Assembly: GCA_038363925.1 (NCBI GenBank)
Contig: JAQQWL010000011.1
Coordinates: 1,116,001 to 1,180,000 of the forward strand
Length of the DNA stretch: 64,000 nt
Reading direction: 5' to 3'
Source of the DNA: Apiospora phragmitis
Taxonomy: Eukaryota; Ascomycota; Sordariomycetes; Amphisphaeriales; Apiosporaceae
Each line of letters begins with the position of its first letter. The first letter of the stretch is position 1. The position numbers and the translations under genes are program-made. Positions 45,449 through 57,200 of the stretch are shown here, piece by piece. Below the pieces are notes generated by a model. It did not search any database and was not told where the DNA came from. It saw only the letters and a program-made list of their open reading frames with translations.

Positions 45449-47648
45449 GTACTAACTCATGTGGGTGCGTGCCGATGGAGTGAGATTACAAATTTCGAGT
45501 GCAAGAATACGGAGTGGTTTGATGCATGTGGAGGGGGAAGTCCAAATTAGTTCTGGGCACAGATTGACAAGACTGAGCCGCGGGCTGAAGGTGGATGGGA
45601 GAAGGAGGAAGTGGTTGTGGTCGTGGTTGTATGTGTGTGTGAGTGAGTGAAAGATATTATGTGTGTAGGTGGTTCTGGCGAAAGGGAGCGAGTTGTTGCG
45701 CAGTTGGGTGCAAGACCTTCTTGACCTTTGGCTGCGGCGGACTTTGGGGGTGAATCGACAACCGGCGCGACTTCCAACAGCCGAATCAGAATAAATCAGA
45801 GGCCAATCAGGAGGAGGACAATACCGGTCCAAGTCGTCAACGGCGTAGTAAATGAAGCGAATAGGGACAATAGGCCTGAATAGCTACTGGCTCTTCATAA
45901 CAACTTGAAGCCAGCCCCGGCCAGGCCATAGATTTCCAGAAGCGTTTCTTGCAACGCAGTGCACTTTCGGCGCTTTTGATTGGCCAGAGCGGATTTTATG
46001 CTGCCCGTTCCACCGGAAGTACTGGGTACCTTCCGGAAACTGCACGCCAGATGCCAATTGGATGCATGTACCATCGCCAATCCAAAGCGTGTAAGCCAAC
46101 CAAAAGAAGGCGAAAATCCTTCAATTGACGGCTGCAGGAGGTCTACTTGTGTCTGTCTACCTAGGTAACTATCCTCGCTATTATGAGGCATCCCGCTTCC
46201 AATCTTCGTAGGCCTCCGCTCGAGCCGTGATGTGAATTGCACGGATAGATGACTTGACTCTCGCACGGTTGATTCTGATCAGAAACACCCCTTGAACAAT
46301 GGAAAGATACGGGTTGCATCTGTCTCATGTTTGTATGTAGGCAACTTTGCACTTATATCGCGATGCCAGAGGGACAGTCTGGTACAAGTCTGATTGTCCT
46401 TTATCTGCTATCTACTTTGGGCCTTCTTTTCAAGGTCATGCCCAGCTATGCGTAGAGTGCTATTGACACGTAACCAATGCCTACTTGACCCAGCTGTAGG
46501 GTGCTAATAACAGCCCGTCGCGTCGCATCCCATCTTACTCAGACGACACGTTCGTATAGGTATCCAAAGCTATGTCCCTCCTGGAACAGCCGCCCTTGGC
46601 AGGGTATTGGATTGCGAGGCGGAGTTCATCGCGCAAACAATCAGAAACTCGGTGCTGGCAAGCGTAGAAGGTTCGCGTCGCTGTAGCAAAAAGTGCATGA
46701 TGATGGCTTGCCAGAGGTAAACTCTTCTTGTCATGCCCCTGCTTGCTGACTGACACCAGCCATGTGGTTTATGGGGGCTACCATACCATATCTCAGCCGC
46801 CGAGCGCGATATCACCTACCCCAGAAGCTGCCAAGAGCCAAGAGAAGAGGCTATTCGATCGCAATCCGCTCAAATAACTAGGTATATATTTCTTCTTTGT
46901 ACCTACAGAAAGATAGACCTATGCGTCTAGACCTGGGTATTCAGAGACATCCTCGCATTCCAGTACACCTGCATGCCATAATAACAGGCTGAAGCGGAGC
47001 GGACGACGACTAACATGACACCTGAAGTGAAACCCAAAGTACCGTCTACCTCAGCGCTAGGGGCGGACAAAATTCGCATTGCCCAGATTGAGCCAGAAAT
47101 GCTGTTCTTTGTCGCCCCCGACCTTTCAAGCGCGCTAAACCTTGTTTAGCGCAGCGCCTATTCGTCCCGAGCCTGCCGCATTAGATAAAGTGGGGACCAG
47201 ACCCAATGCGATATTGATGGATATACCAAGCAATTAAATGGTTTTTTTGCTTTTTGGCGCATCCTCGTCTGAGCACAGCGCGTCGATCCTCGCGAATCAA
47301 TAGGATCTACCTTAAGCCAAGCAAGCCGTCGTGGTCAGTTACTCAAAGAGTCTAAGAAAAGCAGCAAATCGAACGAAGGGCTCGCGAGTCTCGTCAACCA
47401 ACCTACGTGCAATTCTTGTTAGTTGCCAAACAACGAAAGTTGCCGTTCGGCCCATCTATACCCGTCCTCCTCCGTTCTCACGTTCCGTAGCCCGACCTCA
47501 TCTCTCCGGCCAGTAACCTACGCGCCCGTGCCCCTCTTTCAGCAATTGCAGTTTGGGGGCAGATGCAGTCAGCCTAGAGCCGCCCTGAAGCTATGTCCTC
47601 GTAGCACACAAGATAAATAAAAAGGGAGCAGCTGGGGCGAGTAGTACA
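45449..47648. other. divergent intergenic region, no gene supported
   Basis: About 2.2 kb between divergent genes. ORFs up to 126 codons near 45452-45832 lie in the promoter of the proline-rich gene and show low-complexity TH-rich sequence. No RNA gene recognised. Confidence 0.45.
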
Positions 47649-48647
47649 ATGGGGGAAGCGCCGGAAGCTATCGTCGCACAAGCCCCAAGGCAGCGGGGGC
47701 GGCACAAAGCCGAAGCAGAACCAGGCGCAAAATCCGCAAGCGACCGGTGGCAACTGCCAGAAACTGCTCACCAGCAGCAGTAGCCAGAAACCGACCGCCG
47801 CCAGGGGGGGCGCGAAGCAGCAGCAGCAGCAGAAGGATGCAAACCCCACCATCCCCTTCGCGCCCGAGGACAAGATCCTGCTCGTGGGCGAGGGCGACCT
47901 CAGCTTCGCCGCGTCGCTGATGGAGGACCCTCACTACTGCGCCGACGTGACGGCCACGGTCTTCGAGAAGAGCCTCGCGGAGCTGGCGGCCAAGTACCCG
48001 CACGTGGCGGACAACCTCGCCAAGATCGAGGCCGACGCGGGCGCCAACGGGCGCGTGCTGTACGGCGTGGACGCGACCCGGATGGGCCCGTTCCACTTCA
48101 CCACGCTGGCGGAGAAGGAGAACAACGAGGTCGGCGGGCGCGGCGCGGCGGGCGGCGTCCTGTTCGACCGCATCCTCTTCAACTTCCCGCACGTCGGCGG
48201 CAAGAGCACCGACGTCAACCGGCAGGTGCGCTACAACCAGGAGATGCTCGTGGCCTTCTTCGAGCGCGCGCTGCCGTGCCTGTCCTTCGCGCCGGGCGCC
48301 GCCATCGTCGTCACCCTGTTCGAGGGCGAGCCCTACACGCTGTGGAACATCCGCGACCTCGGCCGCCACGCCGGGCTGCAGGTCGAGCGCAGCTTCCGCT
48401 TCCAGGCCTCAGCGTACCCGGGATATCACCACGCCCGCACGCTAGGCGTCGTCCGGAATAAGAGCGGCGAGGTCGGCGGCGGGTGGAAGGGCGAGGACCG
48501 CCCGGCCCGTAGCTACGTGTTCGTCCTGCAAGGACGTCCCGAGGGACGAGTCTCCCCCCAGCGGGAAATCCTTCACACAGCTGAGGGAAGGAGAACAAGA
48601 AGAAGCGCGCCAGGGGCCAGGATGACGATTCTTCAGATGACGAGTAA
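47649..48647 (+). CDS. 25S rRNA (uridine-N3)-methyltransferase, BMT5-like domain
   Basis: SAM-dependent nucleolar enzyme; yeast BMT5 makes m3U2634 in 25S rRNA. The start ATG at 47649 is followed by five G; dropping one gives MGKRRKLSSHKPQG, the basic N-terminus of the family. A Gln tract follows (CAG repeat near 47820). The core reads EDKILLVGEGDLSFAASL, the SAM-binding glycine motif and family signature, then ADVTATVFEKS, FDRILFNFPHVGG, RYNQEMLVAFFERA and VVTLFEGEPYTLWNIRDL. The C-terminus needs one extra G near 48584 to reach the acidic end KRARGQDDDSSDDE at stop 48645-48647. The two opposite one-base changes leave exactly 333 codons, close to yeast BMT5. No introns. Confidence 0.88.
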
Positions 48648-49140
48648 AACATTCAAAATAAAGCATAATACATTTATCATAAAGCATTCGTGGCCTTCCT
48701 GTACCCCGTCTGTCAATGCCCTCCAATTTGATTAGACAAACGTACGTGATGGACACTCGATACGAATGTCGCCGGCATTCCGATTCCCCGATGGCATGCG
48801 CCTTCGCTTTCCAAGTGCAGACCTCGGGACCAAAATAGGTGCTATAGACCACTAGGCACTTGAATACAGTACCTGCATGAGGCGGTAGAGAGTACCCTTT
48901 ACTTCGCACCTTGAAGGCAGGAGATTCCGGGGCAGTGTTGAATCTCCGGCAATTGAAGATGACCCGGAAATCCGGTCGAAGAATACCGCCGGACCAGGCT
49001 GCTTGTTTATAACTCCTAGCATTACTGCCCGCCGATGTTTAATCCAACAAGACGATGCACTCCTCTCGCGTTGTCGCTACACCCATTCAAAAATCTTCAA
49101 GGTTGCTCGCCTTACTATCCTAGAGAGGTTGACCAGTGGC
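48648..49140. other. intergenic, no gene seen
   Basis: About 490 bp between BMT5 and the transporter remnant; nothing recognised. Confidence 0.5.
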
Positions 49141-49821
49141 CATGTCTAGCAACCTCAGAGCCGACCCAGAAAAGACTGCGCATCCAGAGCTTGATGATCC
49201 CAGCCACGAACCAAACGATGCCCCTAAAGTAGAAGAGAATCCTCCGCCCGCCCGATGGCAGCACTGCTGCATGATTGGCCGTCCTCAAGCCTGGTGCTGC
49301 TCCTTCTCGAACCCTTGCTGGATCAACAACAGTATGCTCTCATTTCTCTATATGGCATCCAGGCATCATCGTCATACAGATCGACTAACGCCAATGCCTC
49401 TTCACGTCTTTGGCTTATGATGGCGTCGTTGGTGACCGAATGCTACCAATTCCTCCTGGCCCAGGGCGTCTGCAGTGCCATGGGCGTTGCCTATCTATAC
49501 TCACTGGGCAAATTCTTAGTGGATCTCCTCTCCTCCATCCTTTGCGCGTTCTTTTGCCGACTGAGTGCTCTTTCGGGGATCTCTGAGTTCGCCATTCGGA
49601 TCCCCACCCAGCAGAAGTCCATCGCCATCGGCTTTGTCATCATATCCGGGTTCGAGGCGGGGGCGTTCATCGGCTATGGGCATGAAAAAGTCGCGCCGCC
49701 CAGTTGGATGAAGCAATATATAACCACCAAAGGATCGCGGCTAGGTGCACGATGGGCGGGAAGAGGGGCATTGAACGTCAAGGATATATTTTATAGCAAA
49801 ATCTACTCAATGTCGCGATAG
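49141..49821 (+). pseudogene. remnant of an MFS monocarboxylate-transporter-like gene
   Basis: A plausible start (MSSNLRADPEKTAHPEL) leads to NPPPARWQ and then a scrambled first helix (SNPCWINNSM resembles the WxNSFGVFQ element). In a second frame, LMMASLVTECYQFLLAQGVC followed by SAMGVAYLYS closely matches the helix 3-4 region of fungal monocarboxylate-type MFS proteins. After that only short hydrophobic pieces (IAIGFVIISGFEAGAFIGYG) remain before stop 49821. The total is under half the normal 430-500 residues and conserved loops are missing, so this is deletion plus frameshift decay, beyond the one-base breaks seen elsewhere. It overlaps the HET gene 3' end by 19 bp, tail to tail. Confidence 0.65.
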
Positions 49822-51696
49822 TGTGATCGTGGCTTGACGATTTCCACGATTTCTTGCCCTTTCTTGTACGTTACGGTTATATCGATGTGGAATTTGCCGT
49901 CCTTGTAGCTGTCGTACGATTCGCTGACGCTCACTAGTGCATGGGTTCTACCATCCCAATGTTCAGCATAGTGGTGGCTGTCATGTTCATGCCGTAGACA
50001 CTGTTGGAATTGCTCGAGTGCAGTCTTCTTCCTGAAGTCTTTATTTTCGGGTTTGTAGAGGGTTAGCCGGCCAATCTCCCACTTTCCTTCTTTCCTCACA
50101 AAGACGTACGACTTCACTTTTCGTGTACCGGTCGTGGCTTCCAAGCTGAATATACAAAGCACTAGGCATTCCATCGCATGGTGGGTCTTCACAGACAGTT
50201 CTGGAGACAGTTTTGTGTCGATACTGAGAAGCAGAAACAAGAGGAGACCTCTTTCGTATCTTTGCTTTTCCAAAGACGAAACGACCCATCCTGAGGGTAC
50301 CAGGCAGATTGCGGCGCTACTTGTTCGATCCTCACATACGGAGCAAGCTTACGGGGGGAAATCCAGCTTAACAACGACCTGCTTGTGAAACTCGTTTTTC
50401 AATTTGTCGGATTGCTGTTCCGTCAACTCTCTGAAGGCGTATATGGTGGGCTGCTCTTCGTCCTTGCGCATCACCGTGTGTTCTTCAGCATGTTTCGCAT
50501 AGAAGATTTGACCAGCTCCGAACGTATTCACTCTTGAGTTTGGTCAAATAAATCCCCAGTGTCGGTTTGCGGTTTTCAGTACTGGAGCTGTCAGGGACTT
50601 CGTTGAAGCATTCCAGATCCACGGAAGTAACAACCATGCTCTCGATCCGCTCGTTTTGCATTCGGTTAAGCTGGTCAGACTCAGAGAGCTTACTGCACTC
50701 AGAATGGTCGGGGCTCTCGACCAAGGCTGTCAATACACAGTTGAAGCGTAGACCTTTGTTGGTGATCGAATACTCGTTGTCGTATCGAGAGGCTGAAGGT
50801 ACCCTCGTTACACTTGCACAGTTAATGAACTCTGCGGGGGACCTCGCGAACAGGCCACGGAATCTCTGCTGGTCCTCGGGTGCAGCCACCCACGCAAATA
50901 TCGACATGTCGTTCGTCGATCTGCTGATTTCCTCCTGAAGTCGGAGAAACGCATTCTCGCTCTCCCCGTAGAGAAGCGGCACGTAGACTCCGAAAATACC
51001 AAGCAGACAATACGCCCGGTCTTCCTTCCGCGTTATTTCCCGCTTGGCGGCCCAGGAGAACCGAGCAGCAACCGAGTAGTCCTCCAGCTTTCGCTGCCAA
51101 GATAATGCGCCTGGCGGTATACCGGTTATCGGAGCCAACGCTTCAGCCCAGTCCCTCTCTTCAAACCTCGAAGGGACCAAGACTCATCGTAGAACTGTAC
51201 ATGATTCGGCGCGATCAATTCTTGGAGCGTCCAGCCTCGGGTAAGCCATCGACACTGACTGAACGACGGGGGAGGCCAAAAGTCCAAGTAACTTTCAAGC
51301 GATGGGTTTGATAAGAGGTCATACAAATAGACGAAGCATCTAGATGACAGCTCGTAGTATCTGGACATGGAATTGATGGCCTCGGACAAGTCGGCGCTGC
51401 TGGATTTGTCAATGCAGCATGTATCTACCCAGGCATAGTCGAGTCTGTATTCTTCCCGGGCAAGCTGACAGGTCATCTTAATCTTGTTGAATCCCTTCTT
51501 GCGGCTAGCAAAATGCAAATCCTGTCGATGGGGCTTAGCGGGAGCTTTTCACAATAGATTTGTGCACTCACCTGGAACTCTTGGAAAGAGACCTCCTCTT
51601 CTTCCCACATATGAGAGAGGATTGCATATTGGACTGGACCTCTGAAGGGTCGGTCTTGAAGACAAGCTTGAGCGTGTCGGTGTCAATGAGCCACAT
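49803..51696 (-). CDS. HET-domain protein (heterokaryon-incompatibility type)
   Basis: HET domains trigger cell death in fungal non-self recognition. Exon 1 is 51696-51572 (MWLIDTDTLKLVFK, then YAILSHMWEEEEVSFQEFQ, HET block 1); the intron is 51571-51522. Exon 2 has DYAWVDTCCIDKSSSADLSE (block 2, with the Cys-Cys-Ile-Asp core), CFVYLYDL and TRGWTLQELIAPNHVQFYDE (block 3). ARFSWAAKREITRKEDRAYC and LLGIFGVYVPLLYGE follow, typical of HET-D/E-like N-termini. The remaining 300 residues are strand-rich and unrecognised (SYVFVRKEGKWEIGRLTLY; FHIDITVTYKKGQEI) and end at 49803. No NACHT or repeat domain follows. Frame breaks near 51650, 51178, 50525 and in 50270-50380. About 614 residues when repaired. 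Confidence 0.82.
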
Positions 51697-53068
51697 AGTG
51701 TCCCAGAAGCCTTCTGATGTTGGTATTTGGAAGTCGAAGAGTTACGCAGCCTGGTCTGGTTGCACAAGCGGCCGAGAGACGAGCACTGGCTGCCTAGAAC
51801 TGAACTTGAGCCTTAGGCATCAAGATTTCTTGAGCGTGCATAATGCTGCAAGTCACAGCTGACGACACTCCTGGTGCCCAATCAATCGTAAGCACAGCTT
51901 TGATTACATCTTCATTGCATGGATAACCAAAAAGTGGCCTCCGATAACAGGCTAAACAAATGGTGTTGAAAAAACATGTAACATAAACCCAACGCAACTA
52001 TATTGATAGGCGAATTGGTTTCATCCATCTCAGGGTATACATATATGCTCGCTCCTTCTGCTCTATGAGTATTGCCTCGAACTACAAACGGCAACTCTTC
52101 GGTGCGTGTCAATGCATACCTCATTAGGGTAGATATGACAATACAAACATATGAATGTCCTTGAAGCCCTGCAGCCATACATTGCTGGTCGATCTTTGCC
52201 ACTACGCTGTGTCACAACAGAATGCGTGCAATATCTCTTTTCACATCGCTTTCCGCTTAGTCAAGTAAACGGTATATGATTCGTCGCCATCGCAGTATAA
52301 AGTCAGGGGCCTTCAAGACAGCAACTATAGCGCCCTCCGGCAAGTCATCGAGCCCCTGAATATCAAAATACCTTCAAACCCATTGCTCGCGCTCGTCTCT
52401 TGCTCGCCAATGTAGTATCAGGACATTCATCTGTCTCGGCACGCCCCTATGTCACATCCACTTAGCCCACCTCCAGGGATAGAAACCAAACTTGCTATAC
52501 TCTTGTGCTCGTTCATTGGCCTCAAAAATCCGTATAGTCCATACCTATAAATCAACTGGCCCTATCATGTGTAGAGAAGAAAGTAGTAGCAAGTCCTCGA
52601 GTACATCCATGTTGCAAGTTGATAGCATCCAAACCGCTAAATCGTACATACATCAGACTATCATGACCCGTTATGCTCGAGGCCGCCCTATAGTAACCCA
52701 AACGCCCAAGGAGATATAAAGTTTCCTAGTTACACAAATAGCAAAATCGAAGCTCGATATAACCGCTCAAATAGACAAATATCCTTCCTAAAAACAAGCC
52801 GTCCCTCCTTTATATGTCTCCAGACTCTTGGATTTATGATAAAAACGATTCTCGTTGTTCCGGACGCTGCAGAATCGACAACACTATCAAAGTGAGAGGT
52901 AACCCAATTTAACGTTAAGAACAAAATACCTAAAATAGGAAGAAGGGGAGATGAACAGAAAGAAAGAAAGAAAAGACAGCGATCCGCCAAATGCTTTGGA
53001 AAGTCACGCTCTATGTGTTTGAAAATATCGAATCCAGTTTAGGAAAGAGCTACGCCGGTTGCAAATGC
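51697..53068. other. intergenic, no gene seen
   Basis: About 1.4 kb between two minus-strand genes, AT-rich in 52700-52990. No gene or transposon feature recognised. Confidence 0.45.
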
Positions 53069-54251
53069 TTAGGTTCGATGTGTAATAGAAGATGGCGGTT
53101 GCGGAGGTTGCGGAGGCGACATGTCTCGTGATATATGCTCAGATACACTCCTGGAGCGATCCCTGTCTGGGAAGATGGGGTCTAGCGATCTCCCACTATC
53201 ATGTCCTCCTCTAGGCAAGTCATACGGTGATTGGCGTGACGCCGCGGTCGTATATTGAGATGTCATTGACGTAGTAGGCTGTGGCAGATGCGTTTGTTGT
53301 TGTGGTGACGGTGGTGGTAGCGGGTTCGGTGTATGCTGCATCGCCTGCACTTGGAAAGCGGGCGACTTGTTGGCATCAGCCGCAAGTGCCCCGCGTTCTC
53401 GGGGCGACAGCGTAGACCGCTCCACCTGCTCGATAGGCTCTGGAAGCGCTCGCGGGACATCCTTAATCGAGGCTGGAGACTTCAAGGGGTACGCAAGTCC
53501 CGTGGGCGAGCTCTCGATGGCGTTAACTCGGCCGCGCATCCTAGACCTCGGATCTGCGGGGCTCCCCGAGACTTCGTAACCGGGCGAAGAAGCATAGTCG
53601 CGCTGCGGCGCAATGTTGATCGGGGCCAAGGGAGCAGGCGTTATAGGCGCATATTCGGTGGACCTTGGATAGGTGGCCCGAGCCTGGGCTTCCTTGTCTG
53701 CTTTGGAGGGCCGGCCACGTTTCTTCCCAGTGCTCGTTAATGACGGAGTGGTGGTGGTGAAGGTATTGGCAGTCATGACCGGAGGGTACCCGTTCAGAGG
53801 AGGTCGCGGCTGGATGATGCGCTGTGCCATAGGAGGTTCGGATGGTGCCGCCACGGCCTGTCGCTTGATAGGCTGCTCGTTCAACTCGCTCAGTGACTTG
53901 CGCTTCAGGCTCGCGAGGTGATTCGGAGGCGTTGGATACTGCACGGGTAGCATCTTCTCGACCACTCCCATACATTGGTGCATGTTGCGACCTGTTCCAT
54001 TAGACGTCTGCAGCATCAGCTTTAGGCGGCATGCGACCACTTACCAACAGGAAGTTGCATATACATCCAGTTTTGCTCCACATGGTTATTCTTGATGAAG
54101 TCCACGAGAAGGTGCACGTCTATAGAGCTAGCTTTGATCATTTCACCGAGCACAAAGCGCTGTAGAAGACTTTTGGTCAGATGGAACAGTCCAGTAGAAC
54201 GGGAATGTCCTCGAAGCGTACCGTCTCAATATCCGAGAATGAGGTCTCCAT
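53069..54251 (-). CDS. AT-hook protein, function unknown
   Basis: Three exons read without any frame break: 54251-54222 (METSFSDIET), 54159-54045 and 53991-53069, with introns 54221-54160 and 54044-53992. Branch CTGAC and acceptor CTACAG support the first intron. The protein is 355 residues. The N-terminal helix-rich part is the best conserved by eye: RFVLGEMIKASSIDVHLLVD, NHVEQNWMYMQLPVGRNMHQ, CMGVVEKMLPVQYP. LKRKSLSELNEQPIKRQAV follows. STGKKRGRPSKADKEAQ is an AT-hook (RGRP core) for minor-groove DNA binding. The C-terminal half is Pro/Ser/Arg-rich and disordered. Probably nuclear; I do not know a named family member. Confidence 0.75.
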
Positions 54252-57200
54252 CTTCAAGGGTTACGCGTGGGACGAGGCCAAACTGAGGGGCAATGAACTT
54301 CGGTATAATGCAAAAGAGCGTCCCTGGATCGCATATCACCCAAAACGATAAAGGTGCCGGAGTTGGAACATGGGTTTGAATATAAATAAAGCTGGAAGAA
54401 GATGCAGTCGCTGTGGGGGGGGTGAGGAGAGAGACGCCCGGTCTACTACAGAGCTCCAGGCCTCCACGGTGGGTGGCTATGGTCGACGAGGCAAAGCCGC
54501 GCAGTTGTAGGCAGTCGCCCGAAGCGTGACAAGTTTGTTGAAGAAGGCAAGGAAGTGAAATCCAAGGGTCAACAGACGCGCGCAATGAACGGTTGGTATG
54601 GCCTAGCGCGCGTCTTTCTCTGCCGGGAGGGGGTCAAACAAGCGAGCGAATATATTGAAGCGTGAGAACCCAAGTAATACAGGAACGAGGAAGGCGTCAA
54701 GCGTAAGTCGCGGTTTGTTGCGACGGCACAATGCGGCCCACACAAGACCGAGGGCAGTTGTCGTCCTGGCAGGCAAGTATGTAATAAGTAAGCCAGGTAA
54801 TAAGGTGAGGTAACAAGGGTAGGTGAAGCTAGCGGAAGCTGGTAGGGTTGTCTGGGGTCCTGGGAGGGATCCCGGGAAGTTTCAATTGTTACAATTGTCA
54901 AGGTTGAAGTCCGCGAGTCCTCTTTTTGCCGAAGGCGTGTCTTGGGCGTCCGTGTTAAACTGGGAACTGGGAACTGGGGTGGAAGGGCAGGCAGACAGAC
55001 GTCTCTCGTTTCCCCGTGTTGCAAGACAGATGCACAAACAACCAAAAACAGTGCCCCCCAAGTGTATCCTCCAGCAGCAGCAGCAGGAAAACACCACTCT
55101 TTTTTCAGTCGGCAGAGCAAGACAATATCGTAGGAGGACCCAGTCCATGCATGACGTTCGAGCTACTGTTAAGGCGTAGAGGCAGTCTTGGTTCGATGGA
55201 TCCCATGCACCTGACACAAAGTCTGACCTACATGTCCGACTTGGGTAAAGTAATGATGGTAGCTGCAGTAATAGGATACCGGGTCCAACATGTGTTGAGA
55301 GAGGTCGCCGCATATAGCTCGCCTTAGTTGCAAGACCAACCATTCGCAAGGATGCCTGTGACCGACCCTGCAACCCTGTGCTGCGGGAGAAGGAAACAAA
55401 AAAAACCAGACCAAAGTCGCAGGTTTAGTCTTTGGGGATATGGCGCTTGGCCGCTTGTACCCAAAAAGGCAGAGAGGCATATTGGGTCGTAATATGCCAG
55501 ACCAGCAGCAGGTAGAGAGAGCTCCCCCAGCCATGCATAGTCCATGCAGCCCTCAGGATCCGACCTCAGCTTCTGAGTGGGCCAGCTGCTCGAGCGTGCA
55601 GATGCGCGATCCCCCTCCAGGCCGGCGAATTATTGCCTCCCTCTGACTACCTCTGTCATACGGGGGTCGCCTGACTTGACTGCTCCTCCATCCCTAACTG
55701 ATAAATCATGCTTTTTCTGCTTCGGCTATCGCATGCACCAACCGTAAAAGATTGTCTGGCTAGCTTCGTGGGTGTTTTTATCCACAGTATCCTCCCTCCT
55801 CTCGTGTATGTCGCAAATCCATCAAATAAGACAGACAGATTGACCAGAGAGGCGGCATCTTCGCTTCTCTAGGCCTCTACGTAGTAAGTAGCAGGCCATT
55901 TTAGCTTCTTGTCGGGTAGTAGTGGGGGTTTGTGCTGACTCGGGAGCCATTCCCCGCCGCTTGTAAGTCGTAAATAGATCCCGATGGGTGTGTTCCATGA
56001 TTCTGATTGACGTCGACGCCGCCGCCATCGAGGCCTATGCCAAGGAAGGTCTCCCCTCCCACACGAGCCTGGCACTTTGAGCGCTGTCTCGACGCATCAT
56101 AAGATCCAGCTCTCATAAAGACGGTGTGCGCCGCAATAGACGGGATTCTACCGTCAGCGAAAACAAACATAAGCAATTGGACTCCCGTTAGCCTCCGTGC
56201 TACCAGATATTCCTCCGGCATAGGTCCCAGTCCTTCGGTCTCATTGGTGGTCCTGCCATTGTTTTGCTGGCCGTTCTCCACGTCGAGGGCAGAAGTAGTG
56301 AGCATAGTGAGCCTGCCTGGGCGGATTGAGTGGTTGAGCTGCGCTGGGGATTCTCCAATCAGACTGCAGAAAGAGCTCTTGACCTTTTCAGAGGCCAGCC
56401 AGGAGCACAGATCAAGGGTTCGTCACAATTGGGCAGTTCGAGGCTCCGAGCCGCAGGGTCGCTGTGCTCCATCCTTTATATGTAGGTATAAAGATGTCCA
56501 ACTTCATGTCCCAAAAGACTAGAGGAGCCGCAGAAGGGTGAGAACGTGTCAATGGATGGATCTCTGCAAGCTGCGGGTGTCTGACATGTCTTCACTATAT
56601 ATACGTGCAGGCCAATTCACATACCGCTCTTTCGAGAGAGCCCGACTCCAATCCAAGTCCTGGCAATGCATAATGAGCTGGCAGCTTCTCATAGGGGGAC
56701 CCACTAAACCACGCTTCCGTCATGGCCTAACCTAAGAATATATCTTCTAGGGTTCGGAGCGTTCAGCTGTATAGAGGATGGCGATATATATGAAAGATCT
56801 GCTAGTTTATGCAGTATGCGGTTGGCCCATTCCCGTCTTCTGGGATGTATGCAAGTGTGTGCTGAAATGGACGACAACCGTTTGTTCTCCAGACGCCAGG
56901 TTGAATCTCGTCGCTCATCCTATGCCACCCACGATACCACACCACTGTATATAGGTCATTCATGCCAGAAAAAAGTATGTCCGAATCTTACATGGATGCT
57001 TTTCTTTTCACAGCCAAGTCTCATTATTATCGTTGAAGTTAAGGAAGCAGAGAGGGCAGGAAGGGCGAAAGCAAGACTTGGATATCAAGAGGGGCTTCGC
57101 TTCTTAAGTTATTTCCATTATTAGTTACTAGAACATGCACCTAAACGTGGCTGCAACCATTGCCCCCCAAAAGCCCGCAATCATACCCTGGGAACTGCAT

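Noticed and set aside
47668..48369. 233-codon minus-strand ORF
   Set aside because: Shadow of the GC-rich BMT5 gene; no start context or family match.
54569..55120. 183-codon minus-strand ORF
   Set aside because: Composition without domains, in the upstream region of the AT-hook gene; more likely leader or promoter.
55901..56305. Possible first exon of an MFS transporter
   Set aside because: Only a faint helix-like stretch with no conserved motif or continuation downstream.
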